Source: Winogradskya consettensis (GTDB lineage: Bacteria > Actinomycetota > Actinomycetes > Mycobacteriales > Micromonosporaceae). From it: DNA of 64,000 nucleotides. Below are positions 36,148 through 45,071 of this stretch, in pieces. Below the pieces are notes generated by a model. The model made no database searches and was not told the origin of the DNA. It worked only from the letters and a program-made list of their open reading frames with translations. The stretch lies in NCBI RefSeq assembly GCF_018332715.1, contig NZ_BOQP01000001.1:186001-250000 (forward strand), written 5' to 3'. The position numbers were made by a program, and so were the translations under genes. The first letter of the stretch is position 1, and each line of letters begins with the position of its first letter.

Positions 36148-39084
36148 ATGAGATCCCAGACCGTCCTCTCCGTCCTCGCCGAGCTCGCCCCGGCGGGTGG
36201 CGACCGCGTGCACGACGTCACCCGCGGTGGCCAGCCGCTGGTGTGGCTCGACGATGCCGAGCGGGCGCCGCGCAATGCCGACAGCGACCGGCTCGCCGCC
36301 GTCGACGCCCTGCACCGCGAGGAGAGGGTCCTGCGCCGGGCCTGGGGTTTCATCGCGGGGCAGACCGAGATCGACGGGGTCCGCCGCAAGGTCCGGGTGC
36401 CGCTGCTCACCCAGCCGGTGCGCATCGAGCGCGGCCTGACCGGCTACCGCGTGGTGCCGGCCGGTGACGCCGAGATCACGCCGCTGGTCGAGGATCGCGA
36501 GCTGGCCGCCGCCATGGAGTCCGCACCGGGTCTCGGCAGCGCCGGCTGGCTCGACGCGATCGGCACCCGCGCCTGGCTGTGGTCGGTCGCCGAGGCCACC
36601 GGCCTGCCGATCGACGCGACCACCACGACCACCGCGCGCCTGCCGGGCGACCGTCTGGTCATGGTCTGCCGAGCGGCGCTCTTCGTGGCGCGCGACGTCT
36701 TCGGCGGTGGCCTGGTGGACGGTCTGCGCAGCTGGTCGGGCCGCGACCTGACCGGCACGGCCTTCGCCGCGATCTACGACCCGCCCGACCCGTTCTCCTC
36801 GGATGACGCGCCCGCCGACCGTGGCGACGCCTCGACAGGCCGTGGGTCTGCCTGGCGTGGCGACGGTTCTGCGCGCGGCGGTCCGTTCTCGGGGCGCCGG
36901 TTGGGTTCCGGTTCGCGAGCATCGGCAGAGGAAGCTGATGTGCTGTCGCCACTGCCACTGACCCGGGCGCAAGCCGAGGTGGTCGAGCGGGCACGCACCG
37001 CGGCGGTGACCGTCGTCTCGGGGCCGCCCGGCAGCGGCAAGAGCCACACCGTCATCGCGGCGGCGCTCGAGGTGGTGCATCGCGGCGGTTCGGTGCTCGT
37101 CGCCACGCAGTCGCCGCACGCCGCGGATGTGCTGGCCGAGCTGCTCACCCGCTACCCGGGCCCGGTGCCGGTGCTCTTCGGCAACGCCGAGCGGCGCGCG
37201 GCGCTGGCTGCCGGGCTCGCCGCCGGATCAGAAGCAGGGGTGAGCGAGCGAGACCTGCGTGTGGACCGCCAGGCCGTCTCTGACAATCACTCTTCGGTGA
37301 GAGACAGAACCCGCGAGATCGAAGCCGCCCTCACCCTGCACAGCCAGGCCGCGGAGCTTGTCACCTGGCAGCCGCTCCTGTCGGGCCTCGCCGCCGACGT
37401 GCCGGGCGCGTTCGACGACGCGGTCGACCTCGACGCGGTGGTCGCGCTGCTGGAGACCGATCACGGGCCGTCGCGCTGGGGGAGATGGCGGGCCGGGCGC
37501 GCGCGAAAACGAGGGCTCCGGTTGCTGCGGCCGAGCCCGGGCGCTTCGGGAACGGCGGATGGCTCGGGATTGCGGGGCGCGGCGGGGATGCGGGGCGCTC
37601 CGGGCGTGCCGGATGATCGGGTGGGGGATGCGATCCGGGCGGCGACCGCGCAGCGTGCTGCGGCGCGGCTCGCGGCGACCGGCGGCACGGACCTCGACTC
37701 GCAGTGGGCCGCCCTGCACGCTGCCGAGGACACGCTGGCGGAAGTGGTCGGGGAAGCCATGCGCCGGGCGGCCCGCAGCCGCAAACGCTGGGATGGCGAC
37801 GCCCGCCGCGGGGCCGCCGCGCTGGCCTCTGCCCTGCGCGCGGGTCGTAACCGGCGACGCGAGTTGCTGGCACGCCTGGACGCCGTGGCCCTCGTCCGCG
37901 CGCTGCCCCTGTGGATCGGCACGGTCTCCGATGTGGACGATCTGCTGCCCGCGACGCCCGGCATGTTCGACCTGGTGGTGCTGGACGAGGCGTCCCACGT
38001 CGACCAGATCCGCGCGGCGCCGGTGCTCGCGCGTGCGAGACGGGCGCTGGTGGTCGGCGATCCCCGGCAGTTGCGCTTCGTCTCGTTCGTCAGCGACGTG
38101 GACGTGGCCGAGGTGCTGACGCGGCACGGTGCGGACGACCGGCTCGACGTGCGGCGGGTCAGCGCGTACGACCTGGCTGCCGGGGCCGCGCCGACCATCT
38201 GGCTGGACGAGCACCATCGCAGCTCACCGGCGCTGATCGGGTTCTCGGCGAAACGCTTCTACGACGACCGGATCACCGTGGCCACCCGTCATCCGCGCAC
38301 CGAGGCGCAGGCACCGATCGACGTGGTGCGGGTCCACGCGGCAACCGTCACCAAAGGCGTCAACGCGGCGGAGGTGGACGCCGTGGTGGGGGTGGTGCGG
38401 TCGTTGGCGGAGTCCGGGCGTACGGGTATCGGTGTCGTGTCGCCCTTCCGAGCCCAGGCCGAAGCCCTCGAGAAGAGCCTGCTCAAAGCGTTCCCCGCCG
38501 AGCGGATCGAGCAACTCGGCCTGCGCGTCGGCACGGTGCACGCGTTCCAGGGCAGCGAGGCGGCAACGGTGGTCGCGTCCCTCGGCCTGGTCCCCTCCGA
38601 CGCCGCGGGCCGCCGCCGCTTCGTCACCGACCCCCACCTGTTCAACGTGATGATCACCCGAGCCCGTCGGCACCTGGTCATGGTCACCTCCCTGCCCGAC
38701 CCGGACGGCCTGCTGGGCGACTTCTTCGCGTACGCCGAGAAGCCCCCGCACCCGGACCCCGGCCCCGACCCCACCGGCTGGCCCGGCACCCTCGCCGCCG
38801 AACTGCGAAAGCTCGACCTCCCGGTCCGCCCCCGCTACGAGGTCGGCACCTGGCACGTCGACCTCTGCACCGGCCCGCCCGAAACCGCCCTCGGCGTCTT
38901 CTGCGAAGTCCACCCCGACGGCCCACCCGCCCACATCGCCCGCCATCGGGCCCTCCACCGAACAGGCTGGCACCTGATCGACGCCCTACCCTCCCGCTAC
39001 CACAACGACCCCCGCCGAGCAGCCCTCGAAATCGCCGCCGCCCTCACCCCCGCCGCACAGCCTGCGGCTTCGTCGGGCCCTTGA
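36148..39084 (+). CDS. SF1 helicase with C-terminal nuclease-like domain
   Basis: This 978-residue protein has UPF1/DNA2-like helicase motifs: Walker A GPPGSGKSHT (about residue 292), motif II VVLDEASHVDQI (about 612) followed by VVGDPRQLRFVS (motif III), VSPFRAQAEALE, GTVHAFQGSEA (motif V, about 795) and VMITRARRHLVMV (motif VI). A Gly/Arg/Asp-rich linker lies near residues 220-260. The last 100 residues (LDLPVRPRYEVGTWHVDLC ... GVFCEVHPDG, then RHRALHRTGW) look like a PD-(D/E)xK or Vsr/DUF559-type endonuclease fold. A role in DNA repair or defence is likely but unproven. It pairs with the HAD gene upstream. Confidence 0.85.
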   Translation: MRSQTVLSVLAELAPAGGDRVHDVTRGGQPLVWLDDAERAPRNADSDRLAAVDALHREERVLRRAWGFIAGQTEIDGVRRKVRVPLLTQPVRIERGLTGYRVVPAGDAEITPLVEDRELAAAMESAPGLGSAGWLDAIGTRAWLWSVAEATGLPIDATTTTTARLPGDRLVMVCRAALFVARDVFGGGLVDGLRSWSGRDLTGTAFAAIYDPPDPFSSDDAPADRGDASTGRGSAWRGDGSARGGPFSGRRLGSGSRASAEEADVLSPLPLTRAQAEVVERARTAAVTVVSGPPGSGKSHTVIAAALEVVHRGGSVLVATQSPHAADVLAELLTRYPGPVPVLFGNAERRAALAAGLAAGSEAGVSERDLRVDRQAVSDNHSSVRDRTREIEAALTLHSQAAELVTWQPLLSGLAADVPGAFDDAVDLDAVVALLETDHGPSRWGRWRAGRARKRGLRLLRPSPGASGTADGSGLRGAAGMRGAPGVPDDRVGDAIRAATAQRAAARLAATGGTDLDSQWAALHAAEDTLAEVVGEAMRRAARSRKRWDGDARRGAAALASALRAGRNRRRELLARLDAVALVRALPLWIGTVSDVDDLLPATPGMFDLVVLDEASHVDQIRAAPVLARARRALVVGDPRQLRFVSFVSDVDVAEVLTRHGADDRLDVRRVSAYDLAAGAAPTIWLDEHHRSSPALIGFSAKRFYDDRITVATRHPRTEAQAPIDVVRVHAATVTKGVNAAEVDAVVGVVRSLAESGRTGIGVVSPFRAQAEALEKSLLKAFPAERIEQLGLRVGTVHAFQGSEAATVVASLGLVPSDAAGRRRFVTDPHLFNVMITRARRHLVMVTSLPDPDGLLGDFFAYAEKPPHPDPGPDPTGWPGTLAAELRKLDLPVRPRYEVGTWHVDLCTGPPETALGVFCEVHPDGPPAHIARHRALHRTGWHLIDALPSRYHNDPRRAALEIAAALTPAAQPAASSGP

Positions 39085-39097
39085 CCCGCCGTGCCTC

Positions 39098-39177
39098 GAC
39101 CCGGCCGCAAATCCGCCGACCCGGTCGCAGATCCGCCGACCCGGCGGCAGGTCAGCCGACCCGGCGGCAGGTCAGCT
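39098..39177. repeat. 20-base tandem repeat, four copies
   Basis: Units start at 39098, 39118, 39138 and 39158, each GACCCGGYCGCARATCCGCC or GACCCGGCGGCAGGTCAGCY. They follow the helicase stop in a 204-base gap (39085-39288) before a convergent gene. No gene is visible there. Confidence 0.85.
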
Positions 39178-39288
39178 AGCCGGGCCGAGGCCCCGTTCGA
39201 TGACGCCGGCAGCCGGTAATACCCGGCCGGCCAGCTGACGTGCGAGCGGATGAGCCAGGTCCTGCTCCTGCTCACGCCGGACAGCCTG

Positions 39289-40566
39289 CTACGAAGGCAA
39301 CGGCCGGTCAGCCGACCAATGTCCTAGGTAGATGGTGGGCGTGCCTTCGACAGCCTCCTCGGCGGGGTCGGGCTCAAGGATCGCCTGCATAACCGGCACT
39401 GGAAGGAGAGGGTTGGCCGCCGCGTACTCCGTGGTCTCCTCCTCCTCGAAGAGCTCGAGAAGCCTCGCCACCGACAACCGCGGGTCCGCGGCGGCCATTG
39501 CCCGGACCACAGGCACCGGGTCACGGCTCAACCGGTCGATCAGTTCGGGTGAGGCGTCGGGGTCCCGGGGGACGAGGGCGCGTACTCCGGGGTGCGGGTT
39601 TTCGGCGTGCGCGGCGAAGGGGAAGTCCTTCAGGCTGGGGTGCCGTAGCAGGCTGGACGCCCGCATGTTATGTGCTTCCAGAAAAACGTTGATCACTGCC
39701 TCGGCGGGTACGCCGGGGTTCTGCTCGCACAGCAGCAGCCGTACGGCGAAGTCCTCGTCGACGGCGAGTCGCTGGATGATGTCCGGCCCGATGGCAGGGT
39801 TGTAGGCGAGGGAGCGTCGTAGCCCGATGTGGGCCGACGATGCGCACCGGCGGTGGACGTCGGGGTCGGTGGCATCCCGGACCCAGCCGATCGGCCGGAG
39901 GCGTTCCCAGGCTTCGACGCGGTAGTCGATGGCCATGCGCTGCTCTTCGGTCAGTTCCTCGCGCATGGAGACAACTCCGCGGACCATGCGCGAAGGATCG
40001 AGGGCGAGCAGCGCGACGAGGTCGGCGGGCAGGGACGGGGACCCCGCGGCGCCGGCGCGGACGTGTTCGTCGGGGGAGTGGGCGAGGTCCGGGTCGACGG
40101 GCGGGGCGGGTGCCGGGTCCGGCCAGGTGAGGCCTAATTCCTTGGGTGCCCAGGGGTTGCCGGTGAGGATGGATGTCGCGGTGGGAAGACGTTCGATCAG
40201 CCGGCGGTAGGCCTCGACCGGCATGGCGGGTTCGAGCGGATATTCCCAGGCCATGAGCAGGTAGTAGTCGGGGCCCTCAGCGAGCGCGCTCAGCACCCTT
40301 CGTTCCGGATCGTCGACCAGGCGTGCCCGCTGGGCGGGGCTGATGTGGAATGCCTGGGCGAGCACTTCGCGTACCGAGGGATCGGGGTGGGAAGCGACGG
40401 CCTGGAACTGGTCCCCGGTCCAGTGCTTGCGCCCGACCAGGGCTCCGCGACTGTCCTCGAAGGAGGTGACGAGTTCGTTCAGCAGTTCGGCGGGGATGGC
40501 GGGGTTGCGGGCGAGGCCGCGAAGCCGGGCTCGAGCCGGGTTGTGGCGGGTGTCGTTGACGAGCAG
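39289..40566 (-). CDS. Leucine-rich repeat variant (LRV-like) protein with probable CTG start
   Basis: This predicted helical-repeat protein of unknown function carries units such as NPGVPAEAVINVFL, RHPSLKDFPF and DPDASPELIDRLSRDP, typical of LRV proteins. The first ATG/GTG-type start is GTG 40365 (358 residues). The frame stays open and clearly repeat-like upstream (RGLARNPAIPAELLNELV, then AVASHPDPSVREVL). The upstream limit is a TGA at 40621. CTG at 40566 has GGGAGG (40572-40577 on the complement) exactly five bases before it, which gives 425 residues and a sensible N-terminus. It is probably cytoplasmic, with no signal or membrane segment. Confidence 0.75.
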   Translation of the reverse strand: MLVNDTRHNPARARLRGLARNPAIPAELLNELVTSFEDSRGALVGRKHWTGDQFQAVASHPDPSVREVLAQAFHISPAQRARLVDDPERRVLSALAEGPDYYLLMAWEYPLEPAMPVEAYRRLIERLPTATSILTGNPWAPKELGLTWPDPAPAPPVDPDLAHSPDEHVRAGAAGSPSLPADLVALLALDPSRMVRGVVSMREELTEEQRMAIDYRVEAWERLRPIGWVRDATDPDVHRRCASSAHIGLRRSLAYNPAIGPDIIQRLAVDEDFAVRLLLCEQNPGVPAEAVINVFLEAHNMRASSLLRHPSLKDFPFAAHAENPHPGVRALVPRDPDASPELIDRLSRDPVPVVRAMAAADPRLSVARLLELFEEEETTEYAAANPLLPVPVMQAILEPDPAEEAVEGTPTIYLGHWSADRPLPS

Positions 40567-40687
40567 GGAGACCTCCCGAAGCTGGGTTCGAGAAGCGAGC
40601 TTAGGGAGAGTCTGTGCAGCTCACCACGGCCATATGACCGAGTGACCGCAGCCGTCGGCCCGTCATAGAATGGAGACGGCAACCACG

Positions 40688-42088
40688 TCAGCCGGGGACG
40701 GGTGCGGCGACCGGGCTGCGGTGGCCGTCGCGGTCGACGGCTCGTACGCCGAAGAAGACATTGTCCTTGGACACGTCGACCGTGGTGGTGGTGACGTTGC
40801 CGACGACGAGGACGCGCTCCCACTGCGCGGCAGTGGTCTCGCGCCACAGCACCTCGTAACCCTCGATGTCCGGTGCCGTCGACGGCTGCCAGCGCAGGGT
40901 TGTCGCGTTGGTCAGCTGGGTCGTGTCGATGACCACACCCTTGGGGGTGCCGGGCGCCTGCGCGAGGGACCACAGCGCGGCCGCGTTGACCCTGGCCACG
41001 CGCGCGATGTAGCGGAAGTCGCAGAATTCGACGAGGTCGCCGTACTGCACGCCGTTCTCGACGCGGACGTTCTGGTGCTCGTGGGCGAAATTCTCGCGGG
41101 GTTCGGTGAACCGCGCGGCCGGGTAGCCGCGCAGCAGGAACGAGATGTGGTCGCTCCCGCGCAGATAGCGATCGCGCCGCCAGACCACCCGCACGTCCAT
41201 GCCCGTCTGCGGATTGGCGGCGACATCCTGGACGAACCGCCCGAGCTGCCGCGACGCGCCGTCGTTCTCCCCGCCGACAGACTGCCGGGTCGAAGTCTGT
41301 GCGGGCGTCTCGGCTGTCGGCACCCCTTCGACGAACAGCCTGACCGTACGCGGGTCAGCAGCCGTTCCGTCGTGAGAATTCCCCGTCCCCACGATGTCGT
41401 TGCTGAACATCGCCTGCACGTCCGCACCCGCGCCCTTGAGCTGCTGAGCCAGATGATCGGACCCGTAGAGCCCCTGCTCCTCACCCGCCACCGCCGCGAA
41501 GATCACCGTGGCCTGAACCTCCCGGGTAGCCATCACCCGCGCCACCTCGAGAACGGCGGCAACCCCCGAGGCGTCATCGTCGGCACCGGGTGCATCGCTG
41601 GTGGCGTCCATGACATCACTGGCCCGCGAGTCGTAATGCCCGGTCACCACATAGATGCGCCCGGGCTCCCCGGTGCCGCGCAGCGTGGCGACGACATTGG
41701 TGATCCGCGTCGGCTCCGGGATGCGGGACGCGGGCGGCTGAATGTACGACTGCAGCTCAACGGTCATCCGCCCGCCGGAAGTCGCTGCGTACGCCTGGAA
41801 CTGCTCGTAGATCCAGTCCCGCGCGGCACCGACACCCCGCACGGGGTCATCCTGGCTGGACAGCGTGTGCCGGGTCCCGAAGCCGGCCAGCCGCCTGACA
41901 ATCGTCTCGACACGATGCGGGTCGATCTCCTGAAGCAGCGCCTTGAGCTCCCGGTCCGGCGCCTGCTTGGGCAACCCGGCAGGACGGCCGGCGGGCATCC
42001 CAGCAGCATCAGCAGGCGACGCCACAGCAAGCACGGGCGTGGCAGCCACCACCGCGGAAGCCGAGAGAAAAGTACGCCGGTCCGTCAT
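40688..42088 (-). CDS. Tat-exported M28 family metallopeptidase with fibronectin type III domain
   Basis: The 466-residue protein starts with a Tat signal (TDRRTFLSASAVVAATPVLAVASPADA). The M28 zinc-peptidase core follows: VVTGHYDSRASD (first His/Asp), APGADDDASGVAAVLE (bridging Asp), FAAVAGEEQGLYGSDHLA (catalytic and ligand Glu) and MFSNDIVG, with GSDHISF later. The last 90 residues fit an FN3 domain (APDIEGYEVLWRETTAAQWERVLVVG). It is probably a secreted aminopeptidase. It stands alone between the LRV gene and the beta-lactamase-fold gene. Confidence 0.93.
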   Translation of the reverse strand: MTDRRTFLSASAVVAATPVLAVASPADAAGMPAGRPAGLPKQAPDRELKALLQEIDPHRVETIVRRLAGFGTRHTLSSQDDPVRGVGAARDWIYEQFQAYAATSGGRMTVELQSYIQPPASRIPEPTRITNVVATLRGTGEPGRIYVVTGHYDSRASDVMDATSDAPGADDDASGVAAVLEVARVMATREVQATVIFAAVAGEEQGLYGSDHLAQQLKGAGADVQAMFSNDIVGTGNSHDGTAADPRTVRLFVEGVPTAETPAQTSTRQSVGGENDGASRQLGRFVQDVAANPQTGMDVRVVWRRDRYLRGSDHISFLLRGYPAARFTEPRENFAHEHQNVRVENGVQYGDLVEFCDFRYIARVARVNAAALWSLAQAPGTPKGVVIDTTQLTNATTLRWQPSTAPDIEGYEVLWRETTAAQWERVLVVGNVTTTTVDVSKDNVFFGVRAVDRDGHRSPVAAPVPG

Positions 42089-42494
42089 ACCTGATCACTC
42101 TATGTCCATCCCGGACAGGATGTCCACGACGATCGATGTCAGACCTTTGGCCGCCCACCCCCACCGAAACTCTCGGTGCCACCCACATCCCGCCTGCTGC
42201 CGACCGCCGGTGACAAACCGCTGGTCAGCTGTCCGCTCCGCGCCGGAGAAAGCGCCCTTTTCGAGTCGCTTCCCGGTCGGCCCCGCAGCATTCGGCGACA
42301 CTTTCACAGCCGTGGAAACAGCTGGCGAGCACAGTCCGTAGTGGACCTGGGTAGCCCTGCGTAACAATAAGATCGTCGCCCGAGGAGCCCGGTGGGCAGC
42401 CCGCCCGACACCGATCCAAAGGCCCTCGACGGTCCCTACCCGCTCGCGGAACGGCCCGGACCGAGGTCCGGGCCGACACCACTGAAAGGGCGGG
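42089..42494. other. 406-base intergenic region without a supported gene
   Basis: This gap separates the starts and ends of two minus-strand genes. It contains a perfect inverted repeat GGCCCGGACC/GGTCCGGGCC (42453-42462, 42465-42474) without a T-run, probably the downstream hairpin of the beta-lactamase-fold gene, and a GTCCAT...GATGTCC inverted motif (about 42111-42133) near the M28 start. Codon bias and all frames look noncoding. Confidence 0.6.
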
Positions 42495-43508
42495 TCAGCC
42501 GCCGTTGACCGGCTGGAAGGTGGACGGGGCCTTGCGCAGGGCCGTGGCCGCCGAGGCGGGCAGGTTGTCGAGCATGGTGCGGCCGATGACCGCGTGGGCC
42601 TCGACGGCGGGGTGGGTGGCGCCGTAGTTGTCGAGGTCACCGAGGGCTTCGGCGAACATCGCGTAGGTGAGCTTCGGGGCGCCGTCCGGGCCGAACATGA
42701 TGCCGGCCTCGTGGCGGGAGGCGCCGAGGGTGTTGAAGTCGGCGCCGTACTTCGTGGCGATGCGGCTGCGCTCCTCGGAGGACATGGTGCGGCGTACGCC
42801 GTCCATGTAGCCGTTGATCCAGCGGGTGATGCCCAGCAGGAAGTTGCATGACGCCGGGGTGAGGAGCGTCTTGGTGGCGAGACGCCAGAGCAGGTCGTGC
42901 ATCTCGCGGGGGGTGGTGGTGCCCAGGTAGAAGCGGTTGGGGTTGGCGACCGGTTCGACGCGGGTGTTGACGAAGCCCTTGGCGGCGAGGATCTGGTTGA
43001 TCTCGGCGGCGGGGACGACGCGGCCGCACATGCGGACGGCGGTGTTGTCCGAGACCAGGAGCATCGCGGTGAGGAAGTTGGCGACGGTGATGTCGTCGCC
43101 CCAGACGGTGTGCAGGAAGTAGATGCCGCTGCCGCCGAGGATGATGTCGGCCTGCAGGTCGAGTTTCGTGCCGAGCGTCAGCTCGCCCCGGTCGATCTTG
43201 TCCATGACCGCGGTGGCAACGGCGAGCTTCTGCACGCTGTAGCCCTGCGTGACGTGGTCGGCGTCGTCCTCGACGATCGGCGTGATCGCGCCGGCGGCGT
43301 CGACCGTGGCGATGTGCGAGTGCCAGGTGCCACCGGCCTTTGCCTTCTGCTTGGCATAGACCGCCTGGATGGCGGCGTTGCCGGTCTTCGGCTTCGCAAC
43401 AGCGCCAGCTGCGGCGTTGGCCGGCGAGCTCGCGGCTGAGGCGCCGACACCGGCGGCCACGGCGGCACCAAGGCCGAGCGCGGAGCGGCGGGACAGGTTT
43501 GCGGACAT
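42495..43508 (-). CDS. Tat-exported class A beta-lactamase-fold serine hydrolase
   Basis: The 337-residue protein has a twin-arginine signal (LSRRSALGLGAAVAAGVG) and a penicillin-binding fold. The SxxK motif reads SVQK (in HVTQGYSVQKLAV), and SDN is intact (LLVSDNTAV). The KTG box reads KYG (IATKYGADF), and the omega-loop Glu motif of true class A enzymes is not visible, although TTTP is conserved. It is therefore more likely a DD-peptidase-like or esterase-like protein than an effective beta-lactamase. ATG 43508 follows GAGGGGGAACG. It reads away from the SDR gene's end. Confidence 0.85.
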   Translation of the reverse strand: MSANLSRRSALGLGAAVAAGVGASAASSPANAAAGAVAKPKTGNAAIQAVYAKQKAKAGGTWHSHIATVDAAGAITPIVEDDADHVTQGYSVQKLAVATAVMDKIDRGELTLGTKLDLQADIILGGSGIYFLHTVWGDDITVANFLTAMLLVSDNTAVRMCGRVVPAAEINQILAAKGFVNTRVEPVANPNRFYLGTTTPREMHDLLWRLATKTLLTPASCNFLLGITRWINGYMDGVRRTMSSEERSRIATKYGADFNTLGASRHEAGIMFGPDGAPKLTYAMFAEALGDLDNYGATHPAVEAHAVIGRTMLDNLPASAATALRKAPSTFQPVNGG

Positions 43509-43602
43509 CGTTCCCCCTCGATAATCAGACAACCGCGGCATACCGTACGGCATGGTGGCAACGTCGCAGGCCATGCTCGATCATGCCTTGCCCGGGGAGG
43601 GC

Positions 43603-44391
43603 TCAGACGGTCGTGATGAGGCCCCCGTCGATGGTGAAGTCGGCGCCGGTGACGTTCGTGGAGCGATCGCCGGCCAGGAAGGCCACCAGATCGGCGACCT
43701 CGTCGGGCCTGGTGAACCGTCCGGTGACCGAACCACCGGCGGCCTGGCGTGCGATCGCGGCCGGGTCGCCGCCCGTGGCCCCGGCGACGGTCGCCGCGAC
43801 CCCGCCGGCGCCCAGCCACAGGTCGGTCGCGACGGGGCCCGGGCTCACCGTGTTGACCCGGACGCCCGCTGCACCGACCTCTTTCGACAGCGCCTTGGAG
43901 AAATTGGCCAGGGCAGCCTTGGCCGCGCTGTAGTCGACCACCAGCGGATCGGGCAGCGCGGCGTTGACCGAGCCGATCGTGACGATGCTGCCCGCACCGG
44001 CGTCCAGCAGATGCGGAAGGGCGGCACGAATCATGCGTACGGCGGAGAAGAAGTTGATCTGGAAGGTCGTCTCCCAGTCGTCGTCGGTGACCGACCGGAA
44101 TCCGCCGACCCGTGGCCGGACCGCGCCCACATTGTTGACCAGTACGTCCAGCCGGCCGTAGGTCGACAGCGCAGCCTCGACGATCGCGGCCGGCGCTTGC
44201 GGATCGGTCAGATCCGCCGTGACCGCATGCACGCGGCCCGTCTCCTCCAGTGCTTTCAGTTCGGCCGAGCCGCTCTTCGAGACCGCCACCACGGACGCTC
44301 CCTCCGCGGCCAGAGCACGCGTGATGGCCAGGCCGATGCCCCGGCTGGCACCGGAGACGATCGCTGTCCTCGCGGACAATCCAAGCTCCAT
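43603..44391 (-). CDS. Short-chain dehydrogenase/reductase
   Basis: The 262-residue SDR is of the classical type: cofactor motif SGASRGIGLA (about residues 13-22), LDVLVNNVGAV, catalytic Ser in VTIGSVNAA and YSAAKAALANF (Tyr and Lys), then NTVSPGPVATDLWLG. It ends in TGADFTIDGGLI. The substrate is unknown. It lies directly downstream of the truncated hydrolase remnant on the same strand, with a 55-base gap. Confidence 0.93.
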   Translation of the reverse strand: MELGLSARTAIVSGASRGIGLAITRALAAEGASVVAVSKSGSAELKALEETGRVHAVTADLTDPQAPAAIVEAALSTYGRLDVLVNNVGAVRPRVGGFRSVTDDDWETTFQINFFSAVRMIRAALPHLLDAGAGSIVTIGSVNAALPDPLVVDYSAAKAALANFSKALSKEVGAAGVRVNTVSPGPVATDLWLGAGGVAATVAGATGGDPAAIARQAAGGSVTGRFTRPDEVADLVAFLAGDRSTNVTGADFTIDGGLITTV

Positions 44392-44446
44392 GACAAACCT
44401 CTTTCAAGACAGGAATGCGGGGGGTACGGATCGAAGGGAAGCGGGT

Positions 44447-44845
44447 TCACAGGCCCTGGCGGCGCAGCCAGGTCAGCGCGGTGTCGGCGACCTCGTGCCA
44501 GCCGCTGTCGATGGACAGGGAGTGGCCCTTGCCGGGGAACTCGGCGATGTCGGTGACGGCGTCGGAGTGCCGGTACTGCTTGAGCGTGGCGCGGACAACC
44601 GCTTCGGGGACGGTGTTGTCCTTGCCGCCGGTCATCAGCAGCAGCGGGCCGCGTGACCGGTTCCCGGTGTCGACCTTGGCGGGCGAGTGCGGGTTGAAGT
44701 TCGCGGCGGCGGCCTCGAAGAGCGGCTTGCCCGGCGCGGGGATCGTCCACTGCTCGAACAGCGCACCCGACTCGGCGGCCGGGATCGCGTTGCCGAAGGC
44801 GAAGCGGAACTCGTCGGCGGTCAGCGACACCGCGCGGTGTTTGTT
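44447..44845 (-). pseudogene. Alpha/beta hydrolase, 3' remnant only
   Basis: The frame encodes the C-terminal part of a peroxidase-like alpha/beta hydrolase: [60 protein letters not shown] (acid region) and [21 protein letters not shown] (catalytic His). The oxyanion and nucleophile regions are absent. Upstream of about 44845 the frame stays open to 45043, but this part is only the complement of a regulator fragment. The 5' half has been lost in a deletion. Confidence 0.8.
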
Positions 44846-44884
44846 CGCCGGGCGGGGAGCGTCCGCAGGACCCCGAGGAACCGG

Positions 44885-45071
44885 CCACTCACGGCTTGAC
44901 CCGCAGGAGAAACAGGTGGCGAGCCTGGCCGCCGCCGGTGCCACGAACGGCGAGATCGCGGCCCGGCTGTTCCTGAGTACCTCGACCGTCGAGTACCACC
45001 TGACCAAGATCTTCCGGAAACTCGCCATCACGTCCCGCCGCAAACTCGCGGCGGCGCTGGGCGAGAACTAG
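44885..45071 (+). pseudogene. LuxR-type regulator, 3' remnant (HTH domain only)
   Basis: Only the C-terminal GerE/LuxR helix-turn-helix remains: [20 protein letters not shown], then [18 protein letters not shown] and [18 protein letters not shown] full regulator would need several hundred upstream residues. Here the sequence turns directly into the truncated hydrolase on the other strand. The stop overlaps that of the ydcF-like gene. Confidence 0.8.
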
